From: Shewanella sp.
GTDB taxonomy: Bacteria; Pseudomonadota; Gammaproteobacteria; Enterobacterales; Shewanellaceae
Assembly (NCBI GenBank): GCA_004195335.1
Contig: SDWK01000487.1
Span: 1-8,926 of the forward strand
DNA length: 8,926 nt
Direction: 5' to 3'
The notes beneath the pieces are model-generated. The model ran no database searches, had not been told where the DNA came from, and saw only the letters and a program-made list of their open reading frames with translations. Position 1 is the stretch's first letter. The number at the start of each line of letters is the position of its first letter. The position numbers and the translations under genes are program-made. Below, one piece after another: positions 1-6,232 of the stretch.

Positions 1-1
1 C

Positions 2-892
2 GAGGTCTTCCAGAAGCAGCTCTCCGACTACGGCGCCCTCACGCCGGAAGAGACCGCCGAGGTTAAACTTGCCGAAGGAGTCTTCTCGGGCAGCGTACAT
101 GGTACGCCCTTCCGCGCCGCGCCGCTGGCCCAACTGCCCACTCTCGCCGGGCCGATGGTCATGCACATCGACGTCTCCTACTTCCAGCCGCTCTACAAGG
201 GCGAGATCAAGACCCCCCTCTTCCCGCTGATCCACGACACCTTGGCAACATTGCGCGAAAAACGATTCGAGGTCGAGGCGGTCACCCTCTCGCGCTCCAA
301 CCTCGACGGCAGACTGCCACTGGAGGTTCGCTTCGTCGGCGACGCCGTTGCGACACTCTTGCGCAGCCCAGAAATGCTCGACCAACCGCTCCCAGTCAAC
401 TGGAAGCGCCGCGCCGACGCCCTGTATCTTGGCAACTTCTTCCAGAAAGAGAAGGTCCGCGAGCTCTACCTGGCGATGGAGCAGGACGCCCCCCGAGACG
501 CTTCGGTGCAGTTCGACCTCTACCAGATCGCCCGCCAGTTCAAAGAGGGGGAGAAGGCGCTTGCCTACCTTAAACGAGCCGTTGCTCTTGACCCGGTCTA
601 CGGCCTTGAGTACATGAACCTGGCGCCGATGGCAACAGAGAAAAACCGCCCAGAAGAGGCGTTGCGGATGCTCGACCTGGCGATACAGATCTTCCCCGAG
701 TTCCCCCTCCTCCGCCTGGAGAAGGCGCGCTATCTAATCAACCTGAAGGAATATGAGCGAGCCCGCGGTATCATCGATGACCTGCAAACCCTCAAGCACT
801 CCGCTGTCTACTACCCGGGACTGCCGCAGGTTCTCTCCGAAATAAAAAAGGCCAGCCAGGAGGGCGGCCAGATCGAAGGCGGCACGAACTAA
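2..892 (+). CDS. TPR-containing protein, C-terminal part (5' end outside window)
   Basis: The reading frame is open from base 2 to the TAA at 890-892, giving 296 codons with no start in view. The ATG at 155 is internal, because the codons before it align with the complete paralogue at 2977-4386, starting near its residue 172; about 170 residues are therefore missing to the left. Shared landmarks are a HIDVSYF segment (HIDLSYY in the paralogue), TPLFPLIHDT (TPVFQLIQDT), SNLDGRLPLEVRFVGD (GNLDGRIAQDVRFMGD) and a KRRADALYL segment. At least two TPR-like helical repeats follow (KALAYLKRAVALDP; EEALRMLDLAIQIFP). By analogy with its paralogues it is probably envelope-anchored and periplasmic, with the TPR part binding a protein partner. 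The conserved middle domain has no firm identity; an arginase-like fold is a guess. Codon usage is strongly GC-rich, unlike the 2977-4386 copy. The next gene starts directly after the stop codon. Confidence 0.8.
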   Translation, partial: EVFQKQLSDYGALTPEETAEVKLAEGVFSGSVHGTPFRAAPLAQLPTLAGPMVMHIDVSYFQPLYKGEIKTPLFPLIHDTLATLREKRFEVEAVTLSRSNLDGRLPLEVRFVGDAVATLLRSPEMLDQPLPVNWKRRADALYLGNFFQKEKVRELYLAMEQDAPRDASVQFDLYQIARQFKEGEKALAYLKRAVALDPVYGLEYMNLAPMATEKNRPEEALRMLDLAIQIFPEFPLLRLEKARYLINLKEYERARGIIDDLQTLKHSAVYYPGLPQVLSEIKKASQEGGQIEGGTN

Positions 893-1270
893 ATGGAAAC
901 CTTGACGGCACGACCTTTAATCCTAATGGTTTTGTTGACCGCCCTGCTGGCAACCGGCTGCGACAAGCCCGCAGAGCCACCTGCCCCCACCGGGCACATA
1001 CAGCAGGCAGTGCCGCAGCAAGCTGAAGAGCGCTCCGATCCGCCGGCACCACCTATCTTCGAAGATTTCGAAGGCATGCCGCAGCTCTCCCTCTTCCCCC
1101 GCGCCGGCGACTATCGTCCCGAGGACGGAGACGAAAAACTCCCCTACTGGGCCACCTTCATCGACCACCTGCGGCGCACCTCCGGCGTGGTCGCCCATAA
1201 GCAACAAGCACAAGGGGTCAAGTCGCCGTTTGACACACCTATCACCAATTTGCTAAGCTTATCCGCCTGA
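893..1270 (+). CDS. Lipoprotein N-terminus of a disrupted TPR-family gene
   Basis: The ATG immediately follows the TAA of the preceding gene with no gap, so translation is probably coupled; an AAGG lies at 876-879. Residues 1-23 form a lipoprotein signal: a hydrophobic stretch and lipobox ATGC with the acylated Cys at 23. Asp at +2 would favour inner-membrane retention under the E. coli Lol rule. A Pro/Glu-rich linker follows, then YWATFIDHLRRTSGVV, which resembles the region around residues 82-100 of the 469-aa paralogue at 2977. Just there the frame runs into AT-richer sequence that belongs to a transposase element (from about 1205) and stops at 1270. The last ~20 residues are therefore probably read-through into inserted DNA. 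I read this as the amino-terminal remnant of a second family member whose C-terminus survives at 1396-1902. It may still be made as a short lipoprotein. Confidence 0.6.
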   Translation: METLTARPLILMVLLTALLATGCDKPAEPPAPTGHIQQAVPQQAEERSDPPAPPIFEDFEGMPQLSLFPRAGDYRPEDGDEKLPYWATFIDHLRRTSGVVAHKQQAQGVKSPFDTPITNLLSLSA

Positions 1271-1395
1271 GTCGACCCCTGCGTATAGAATATCCCGGTG
1301 CCTGGTATCACGTCATGAATCGCGGTCGTCGCGGTGAAGAAATTTCCTCTACATCTGAAGATTTTACGACTTTTATCAACCTGCTCAAGGAAAGC
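1205..1395 (+). mobile_element. Remnant of a REP-associated tyrosine transposase (RAYT, IS200-like)
   Basis: Reading from the CTG at 1267 gives LSRPLRIEYPGAWYHVMNRG followed by RRGEEISSTSEDFTTFINLL, the characteristic N-terminus of Y1/REP-associated transposases. Family members normally start ATG AGT CGA CCC; here the first codon is CTG, so the start may be mutated. Only 43 residues remain. The HUH motif and the catalytic tyrosine, which lie further along in the family, are absent, so it cannot transpose. The preceding bases (from about 1205, an AAGGGGTC followed by TTGACAC) look like the usual leader of such elements. The left border is estimated from the change in composition and loss of paralogue similarity. 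The right border at 1395/1396 is where TPR-family similarity resumes. Confidence 0.7.
1213..1280. repeat. 7-bp inverted repeat flanking the RAYT leader
   Basis: AGGGGTC at 1213-1219 is the reverse complement of GACCCCT at 1274-1280, with 54 bp between. The right arm lies in the first codons of the transposase remnant. REP-associated transposases act on short palindromic ends, so this pair could be part of the element's recognition structure. Two 7-mers alone are weak evidence. Confidence 0.3.
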
Positions 1396-1902
1396 AAGGC
1401 CCAGGAACAGGACGCTCCGAATGATGCATGGGTCAAGTTCAACCTCTACCGCTCGGCTGCCGAAAACAAGGAGGGCAACGCAGCTCTCGACTACCTCGCC
1501 GAAGCCGTGACTCTCGACCCTCTTTACGCCCTTGAATATCAAGAGTTGAGTAAAATGGCCTATGAAAAAGGTCGTCCTGATGAAGCTTTCCGTATGCTGA
1601 CTCTGGCTTCGGAAGCCTTTCCTCAAGATCCGTTCATCAAGCTGCAGATGGTTCAGCTGGCACATGAGATAGGCGAGAAGGAAGCTGCGCTACACCTGCT
1701 GAATCAGCTGCGCAACCTGCAGTGGTCTGACTGCTATTACCCACAGATGTCCGGTTACCTGGTTGGCTTAACCTCCTTCGTGCAGAGCGGCGAGGTGTCC
1801 ACTGGTCAGGCAGCGATAGGGGACAAGGAAGGCGAGCCGTCGCTTGCATTGATTATTCCTGACGAGGACACATCCAGACAGAGGGTCATGCACTCTAATT
1901 AA
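1315..1902 (+). CDS. Chimeric ORF: RAYT N-terminus fused in frame to a TPR C-terminus
   Basis: The 195-codon ORF starts at the first ATG. The CTG at 1267 is in the same frame and corresponds to the true transposase start, but I see no ribosome site for either. Residues 1-27 (from ATG 1315) are transposase-derived (MNRGRRGEE...INLLKES). From AAG 1396 onward the protein is the TPR C-terminus of the local family: AQEQDAPNDAWVKFNLYRS, then ALDYLAEAVTLDP, then DEAFRMLTLASEAFP, then LHLLNQLRNLQWSDCYYPQM. This half matches the 2977-4386 paralogue (AWVKYNLFRS, EAFRMLKLAS, LPWSEVYHQEM) better than the 2-892 copy. The last ~35 residues (GQAAIGDKEGE... to HSN) are unique to it. The fusion has no export signal, so a formerly periplasmic TPR domain would stay in the cytoplasm. 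It is most likely a pseudogene by-product, though the frame has stayed intact. Confidence 0.6.
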   Translation: MNRGRRGEEISSTSEDFTTFINLLKESKAQEQDAPNDAWVKFNLYRSAAENKEGNAALDYLAEAVTLDPLYALEYQELSKMAYEKGRPDEAFRMLTLASEAFPQDPFIKLQMVQLAHEIGEKEAALHLLNQLRNLQWSDCYYPQMSGYLVGLTSFVQSGEVSTGQAAIGDKEGEPSLALIIPDEDTSRQRVMHSN

Positions 1903-1905
1903 TTC

Positions 1906-1935
1906 GGTGGTCGCTACCACCTATCTATTTATTGA
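1906..1935 (+). terminator. Possible weak Rho-independent terminator
   Basis: Four bases after the TAA at 1900-1902 there is a perfect 6-bp inverted repeat, GGTGGT (1906-1911) and ACCACC (1916-1921), with a CGCT loop. A T-rich but interrupted tract (TATCTATTTATTG) follows. The position after a stop codon fits a terminator. The short stem and broken T tract make it weak. Confidence 0.35.
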
Positions 1936-1966
1936 GTTAAAATTAGAGCGTTAACCACTAATTTAT

Positions 1967-1971
1967 GGAGG
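1967..1971 (+). promoter_or_regulatory. Ribosome binding site fixing the TTG start at 1982
   Basis: A full GGAGG lies 10 nt upstream of TTG 1982-1984. It is the best ribosome site on the + strand of this window. It supports the TTG start over the first in-frame ATG (2084), which would remove the signal peptide. Confidence 0.7.
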
Positions 1972-1981
1972 TTTTAGGCCT

Positions 1982-2770
1982 TTGAGAACTTCATTTTTCC
2001 GGCACCTGACATTATCACTGTTATGCATATTGCTAACAGGCACCATTTCCTATGCAGCCGACTACACCGAGCCTACAACAAGAATGGAGTTCGTGTTAAT
2101 CAAGGGTGGCACTTTTACAATGGGCGACTTGACAGGCACAAACCAGTTCGCACTGCCAACGCGGGAAGTCACAGTGGATGATTTCTATATGGGTAAATAT
2201 GAGGTGACTTTTGTTCAATATGATCAGTATTGCACAGATACTGGTCGAGCAAGGCCATCAGGCGGGGGATGGGGTCGTACTGGGCGCCCTGTCTTCAATG
2301 TCAACTGGCATGACGCTGTCGGTTTCACTGAATGGCTCAGCCAAAAATCAGGAAAGACTATCAGGCTGCCATCGGAAGCTGAATGGGAGTATGCTTATCG
2401 TGGTAAGACCAAGACGGCTTATTGGTGGGGGGATCAGTGGCAGACAGGCAAAGGCGCCTGCGATGGCTGTGGATCCCAGTGGGACAAAAAAAGAACTGCT
2501 CCCGTTGGCTCATTCCCACCGAACCCCTTCGGTATTTACGATATGACTGGAAACGTATTCGAGTGGACTCTTGATCACAGACATAACAATTACAATGGTG
2601 CCCCGAGCGATGGTAGTCCCTGGGTTGAAACCGAGCAACTCGGTTCCCGTATTGCTCGCGGAGGATCTTGGATGATGAACAAGAATGAACTAAGATCTGC
2701 CGACCGTAGTTGGGAAGAGTCCAGCACCAGATTCAATCAGGTTGGCTTCCGTGTCGTCATGGAGCAATAG
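1982..2770 (+). CDS. Secreted SUMF1/FGE-sulfatase-domain protein without FGE active-site cysteines
   Basis: The 262-aa protein starts at TTG. Residues 1-25 are a signal peptide (RTSFFRH, hydrophobic core LTLSLLCILLTGTI, cleavage after SYA), so it acts in the periplasm or outside. Residues ~34-260 are the formylglycine-generating-enzyme fold (PF03781 type): GGTFTMGD (42-49), EVTVDDFYMGKYEVT (62-76), PVFNVNWHDAVGFTEWLS (103-120), IRLPSEAEWEYAYRG (127-141), GNVFEWTLD (190-198), RIARGGSW (223-230) and VGFRVVM (254-260). True FGEs carry a cysteine pair just after the GGSW motif; here that stretch reads MMNKNELRSADRSW with no Cys. Sulfatase activation is therefore unlikely, and a binding or structural role is more probable, as in many bacterial SUMF1-domain proteins. 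A CDGC motif at 160-163 is common in this bacterial subgroup. It lies between two TPR-family genes in the same direction, but a functional link is not shown. Confidence 0.85.
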   Translation: MRTSFFRHLTLSLLCILLTGTISYAADYTEPTTRMEFVLIKGGTFTMGDLTGTNQFALPTREVTVDDFYMGKYEVTFVQYDQYCTDTGRARPSGGGWGRTGRPVFNVNWHDAVGFTEWLSQKSGKTIRLPSEAEWEYAYRGKTKTAYWWGDQWQTGKGACDGCGSQWDKKRTAPVGSFPPNPFGIYDMTGNVFEWTLDHRHNNYNGAPSDGSPWVETEQLGSRIARGGSWMMNKNELRSADRSWEESSTRFNQVGFRVVMEQ

Positions 2771-2976
2771 AGCCCCTAGGTTTAGAATAAAGTCGATATT
2801 GCTATTTGCGCAGCGATAAAATTTCTTAAAAGGCCCCATCAATGTTCATTTGTTCATCAATGATGTCACCAAATTAAATACTCCACCGTTATCTGCACAA
2901 AACAGACAGTCAGCATTTCGAGCACAAATTGCTCATCACCGACTTACTTCATGTTTTCTCCTAACACAGGTTTGGT
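2771..2976. other. 206-bp AT-rich intergenic region with short direct repeats
   Basis: No convincing gene is present. CATCAATG occurs twice (2837-2844 and 2855-2862) and TGTTCAT twice between them (2843-2849 and 2851-2857), forming a small nested direct-repeat block. No clear terminator for the upstream gene and no strong -35/-10 pair is visible. Any promoter for the 2977 gene should lie here. Confidence 0.4.
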
Positions 2977-4386
2977 ATGCTAAACGCCAGAAAAATTATT
3001 TTTATAAGTGTGTCTGTTGTCAGCGCCCTGTTATTGGCAATCCTTTTTATTTCAGAGGAAAAGATGCCCTCGTCACAGGTCGGAAGTGAGGCGCCGCCCA
3101 AAACGGAAACCCAGAGCAAGGCTACTGCGAATCAAGAGAGAATGCCCCTGCAAACAAAATTATTACTAAAAGATTCTGTAACACCACATTTTTTTGAGTT
3201 ACCGACTGAAGCTGCCACTATCTGGAGAAGATACAAATCTATACAACCGGCCCTTTTACTGCTTTCAAACGACCCTTTTCTGACTCAAGTCCCAAAGGCA
3301 ATGGAGTCAAAAGTTTCAACACTTTTGAATTCTTCCAACCAAGAAGAGATTCGAAGGAGAAGCAACCCACAAATGGCATCCCCTGTCCTTTTCCCCGAAA
3401 TGGTTATTGATGCCATTTTGCCTGAGAAGATGTTCAGTCATTATCTATGGGCAATCCCTTTAACAGAAGAGGAAGACCCGGTGAGCGCTAAAACTCTCCG
3501 AGAGAGGATGCTTAACCATCGACTGGCATCGAAAGAAGAGGTTGATACTTTTGTAGATGATCCTAATGGCACGATTCGAGGAACGGTTCGGGATGTACCT
3601 TTCACAGCCGGGGTTCTTGAATTGCTTCCTAGTCCAGACACCCCACTCATATTACATATTGATTTAAGCTATTATCAGGCTCAATACACCAATGAAATCA
3701 ATACGCCAGTTTTTCAACTCATCCAGGACACAATGAAACAGTTACAACAAATGGAGTGCAATGTTCTGGATGTAACATTTTCATACGGAAATCTGGATGG
3801 TCGGATTGCACAGGATGTTAGATTTATGGGTGATATCCATAAGGATATCATGGCGAAACCAACCATGATTTTTGATGACCTCCCCAACAATTACAAACGA
3901 CAGGCAGATGCTCTTTATCTAGAGGCATTGTTCCGTAAAGGGCAGGCGCATGAGCTCTATCTTGCCCAAGAGCAAGAACTTCCGGAGACCGCCTGGGTCA
4001 AGTACAATCTCTTTCGAAGCAATGCAAATCACAAAAGGGGGGATCTGGCTTTATCCTATTTGGCTAAAGCCATAGAATTCGACAATGTGTATGCCATGGC
4101 CTACTTTGACCTGTCCGACCAGGCCTTAAGAATCAAACTACCGGCAGAAGCATTTAGAATGTTAAAACTTGCCAGTGGCAGCTTCCCGGACAATCCAACG
4201 ATCAAACTTAAAATGGCCGAACTCGCTTACTCGCTCATGGACTTTAAAACAGCAGAACACCTGATCGCCCAATTGCAGCAACTCCCATGGTCAGAGGTCT
4301 ATCATCAGGAGATGCCAGCCAAACTTGAGCGTTTCATGGAAATGACGAAAGAAGCGATTGAGCTCAAAAGCACGGACAAAGAATAA
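2977..4386 (+). CDS. Membrane-anchored TPR protein, complete family member
   Basis: The 469-aa protein starts at ATG 2977 with only a weak AGG at 2968-2970 upstream. Residues 1-6 (MLNARK) are basic and 7-25 (IIFISVSVVSALLLAILFI) are one hydrophobic helix with no lipobox, suggesting an N-in anchor with the rest periplasmic. Residues ~30-55 are a polar linker. Residues ~140-300 form the conserved family domain: FSHYLWAIPLTEEEDP (153-168), GTIRGTVRDVPFTAG (198-212), ILHIDLSYY (225-233), NTPVFQLIQDT (242-252) and YGNLDGRIAQDVRFMGD (270-286). The C-terminal ~150 residues are TPR-like helical pairs, e.g. ALSYLAKAIEFD (358-369) and EAFRMLKLASGSFPDNP (391-407). Two relatives lie upstream at 2-892 and, broken, at 893-1902; this copy is much more AT-rich. 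HID-x-SYY might suggest an arginase- or UPF0489-like fold, but no metal-binding cluster is evident, so function is unknown. It converges on the carbamoyltransferase gene. Confidence 0.85.
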   Translation: MLNARKIIFISVSVVSALLLAILFISEEKMPSSQVGSEAPPKTETQSKATANQERMPLQTKLLLKDSVTPHFFELPTEAATIWRRYKSIQPALLLLSNDPFLTQVPKAMESKVSTLLNSSNQEEIRRRSNPQMASPVLFPEMVIDAILPEKMFSHYLWAIPLTEEEDPVSAKTLRERMLNHRLASKEEVDTFVDDPNGTIRGTVRDVPFTAGVLELLPSPDTPLILHIDLSYYQAQYTNEINTPVFQLIQDTMKQLQQMECNVLDVTFSYGNLDGRIAQDVRFMGDIHKDIMAKPTMIFDDLPNNYKRQADALYLEALFRKGQAHELYLAQEQELPETAWVKYNLFRSNANHKRGDLALSYLAKAIEFDNVYAMAYFDLSDQALRIKLPAEAFRMLKLASGSFPDNPTIKLKMAELAYSLMDFKTAEHLIAQLQQLPWSEVYHQEMPAKLERFMEMTKEAIELKSTDKE

Positions 4387-4438
4387 CGTCGATTGGTTCA
4401 AAATACTTGTGATGCGCCGAAAGCCCTAACTTATTCTT
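4387..4438. other. Convergent intergenic gap without clear terminator
   Basis: These 52 bp separate the stop codons of two convergent genes. I found no GC-rich hairpin followed by a T tract on either strand, so transcripts may overlap here or end Rho-dependently. Confidence 0.4.
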
Positions 4439-6208
4439 TTACTTTTCAATAACAAAACCCTCTAAAACCAGCACATCAATATCAGTTGAACAAAAGCAGT
4501 CCCAAGCATCCTCCACCGAACAGACAATCGGCTCATCACGTCCGTTGAAGCTGGTGTTGAGCAGGACTGGGCAGCCGGTAAGTCTCTCGAAGACCGACAG
4601 TAACTTGTAAATACGGCTGTTCCGGTTAGAGCTGACAGTCTGAATTCGCGAGGAATAATCAACATGGGTCACGGCTGGGATGACTGAACGCACCTCCTTG
4701 AGACGCTCCAGGCCATGGCGTTGCCCGTCACCGTCACACCTTTTGGACGGATGTACTGGAGCCGTCAGCAGCATGTAAGGGCTCTCGTAATCCTCCGGAA
4801 CCTGGAAATATTCAGCGACCCTCTCTTGTAAGACAACCGGCGCAAAAGGGCGGAACGATTCACGGTCCTTGACCTTCAAATTCACCCGTGATTGCATTTC
4901 CGGATCACGTGCGTCAGCCAGGATGCTTCTTGCGCCCAACGCACGTGGACCAAATTCCATACGACCCTGCACCCAGCCAACAATTTTACCAGAATCCAGG
5001 AACTCGGCGACCCCATGGTACAGGTCCTCTTCCTGCTCAAAATACCTGTAAGCAACATTGTGTTTATCCAGGAATATCCTGACATCCTTTTCCAACACTT
5101 CCGGGCCAAGCAACGAGCCGGACTGACTGTCCTGACACCTCGGAAGTCGTGGCTGCTGATTACGTTGGTATGCTATGAGTAATGCCGCACCGAGAGCACC
5201 TCCGGCATCGCCTGCCGCTGGCTGGATCCAAAGATCTTCAAAAACCTTTTTTTTCTGCAACTTGCCATTAGCCACACAATTCAGCGACACCCCTCCAGCC
5301 AGACAAAGCTTGTTTAACCCTGTTTGTTGTCGTACATGCCTTGCGCATTTGAGAATGATCTCCTCGGTGACAATCTGAACCGAAGCAGCCAGGTCCATCT
5401 CTCGTACCGTCAGTGGGTCACCGGGTTTTCTGGGAGGGCCGCCAAAGATCTGCTCAAAGGCCGGTGATGTCATCGTTACACCAGTACAGTAATCAAAATA
5501 GTTCATATCAAGGAAAAAGGAGCCATCCTCAAAAATATGCACCAGCTTTTCTCTAATCACATCCACATATCGTGGAGTCCCATAGGGCGCAAGCCCCATC
5601 AACTTGTATTCGCCATCATTGATTTTAAAACCACAGAAATAAGTAAACGCGGAGTAAAGCAAGCCAAGTGAATGTGGGAAGCGCATCTCACCAAGCATTT
5701 CGATGCTGTTCCCATTTCCTGTTCCGAAGCTGCCAGTCGCCCACTCTCCTGCTCCATCCAAGGTTAAAATTGCGGCCTCTTCGAAAGGGGACGGGAAAAA
5801 AGCACTGGCCATATGCGACTCATGGTGTTCGGCAAAAAGGATTTCGCCACCAAATTGCTGGCCCAGTTGACGGCGCAACTCACGACGCAGGTTAACATTC
5901 AGGCTCAACCATTTTGGTATTGCATGGCGAAAGGATTTAAAACCGCGGGGGGCAAACGTCAGGTAGGTGTCAATAAGGCGTTCAAATTTTCGCAACGGTT
6001 TTTCGTAGAAGCAGACAGATTCAACATCCTCAATGCCTATGTCAGCCCGTTGCAAACAGCATGAGATCGCATCATGGGGAAAGGAGCTGTCATGTTTTAT
6101 ACGGGAGAATCGCTCCTCCTGTGCCGCCGCGACAATCGTGCCATCACCTGTCACCAGCGCCGCAGCAGAATCATGATAGTATGCAGATATTCCGAGAATC
6201 CACGACAT
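4439..6208 (-). CDS. O-carbamoyltransferase, NodU/CmcH (TobZ/SxtI) family
   Basis: The 589-aa enzyme is predicted to transfer a carbamoyl group from carbamoyl phosphate, through carbamoyladenylate, to a hydroxyl group of a sugar or other small molecule in the cytoplasm. The N-terminal Kae1-like domain begins MSWILGISAYYHDSA. It contains AEHHESHMASAF (126-137), whose H128 and H132 match the HxxxH metal site of the family, LTLDGAGEW (148-156), GEYKLMGLAPYG (199-210), LAGGVSLNCVANGKL (303-317) and GDAGGALGAA (333-342), with D334 the likely third metal ligand. The C-terminal domain (~405-589) carries GWVQGRMEFGPRALGARS (411-428), FRPFAPVVL (452-460) and LLNTSFNGRDEPIV (549-562). Length and motifs are complete, so it should be active. 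ATG 6208 has AAAGG about 10 nt upstream (6219-6223). It is the last gene of a four-gene - strand operon, 24 bp after the SGNH gene. The acceptor is unknown; surface glycan or lipid is an inference from the neighbours. Confidence 0.93.
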   Translation of the reverse strand: MSWILGISAYYHDSAAALVTGDGTIVAAAQEERFSRIKHDSSFPHDAISCCLQRADIGIEDVESVCFYEKPLRKFERLIDTYLTFAPRGFKSFRHAIPKWLSLNVNLRRELRRQLGQQFGGEILFAEHHESHMASAFFPSPFEEAAILTLDGAGEWATGSFGTGNGNSIEMLGEMRFPHSLGLLYSAFTYFCGFKINDGEYKLMGLAPYGTPRYVDVIREKLVHIFEDGSFFLDMNYFDYCTGVTMTSPAFEQIFGGPPRKPGDPLTVREMDLAASVQIVTEEIILKCARHVRQQTGLNKLCLAGGVSLNCVANGKLQKKKVFEDLWIQPAAGDAGGALGAALLIAYQRNQQPRLPRCQDSQSGSLLGPEVLEKDVRIFLDKHNVAYRYFEQEEDLYHGVAEFLDSGKIVGWVQGRMEFGPRALGARSILADARDPEMQSRVNLKVKDRESFRPFAPVVLQERVAEYFQVPEDYESPYMLLTAPVHPSKRCDGDGQRHGLERLKEVRSVIPAVTHVDYSSRIQTVSSNRNSRIYKLLSVFERLTGCPVLLNTSFNGRDEPIVCSVEDAWDCFCSTDIDVLVLEGFVIEK

Positions 6209-6218
6209 ATACTATGTA

Positions 6219-6223
6219 CCTTT
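6219..6223 (-). promoter_or_regulatory. Ribosome binding site of the carbamoyltransferase gene
   Basis: AAAGG on the - strand lies about 10 nt before ATG 6208, inside the 24-bp gap after the SGNH gene's stop. It supports this start and translation from a shared operon mRNA. Confidence 0.5.
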
Positions 6224-6232
6224 AATGATGAT

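Noticed and set aside
1144..1665. Antisense open frame across the transposase/TPR junction
   Set aside because: The + strand shows clear homology to two known families on both sides; the antisense product has no recognisable features.
1965..1985. Six-codon leader peptide ATG GAG GTT TTA GGC CTT TGA overlapping the TTG start
   Set aside because: It arises because the ribosome site itself contains ATGGAGG; it has no ribosome site of its own and no attenuator structure.
1982..2770. Calling this gene a formylglycine-generating enzyme (sulfatase activator)
   Set aside because: The active-site cysteine pair expected after the GGSW motif is missing and no sulfatase is present in the window.
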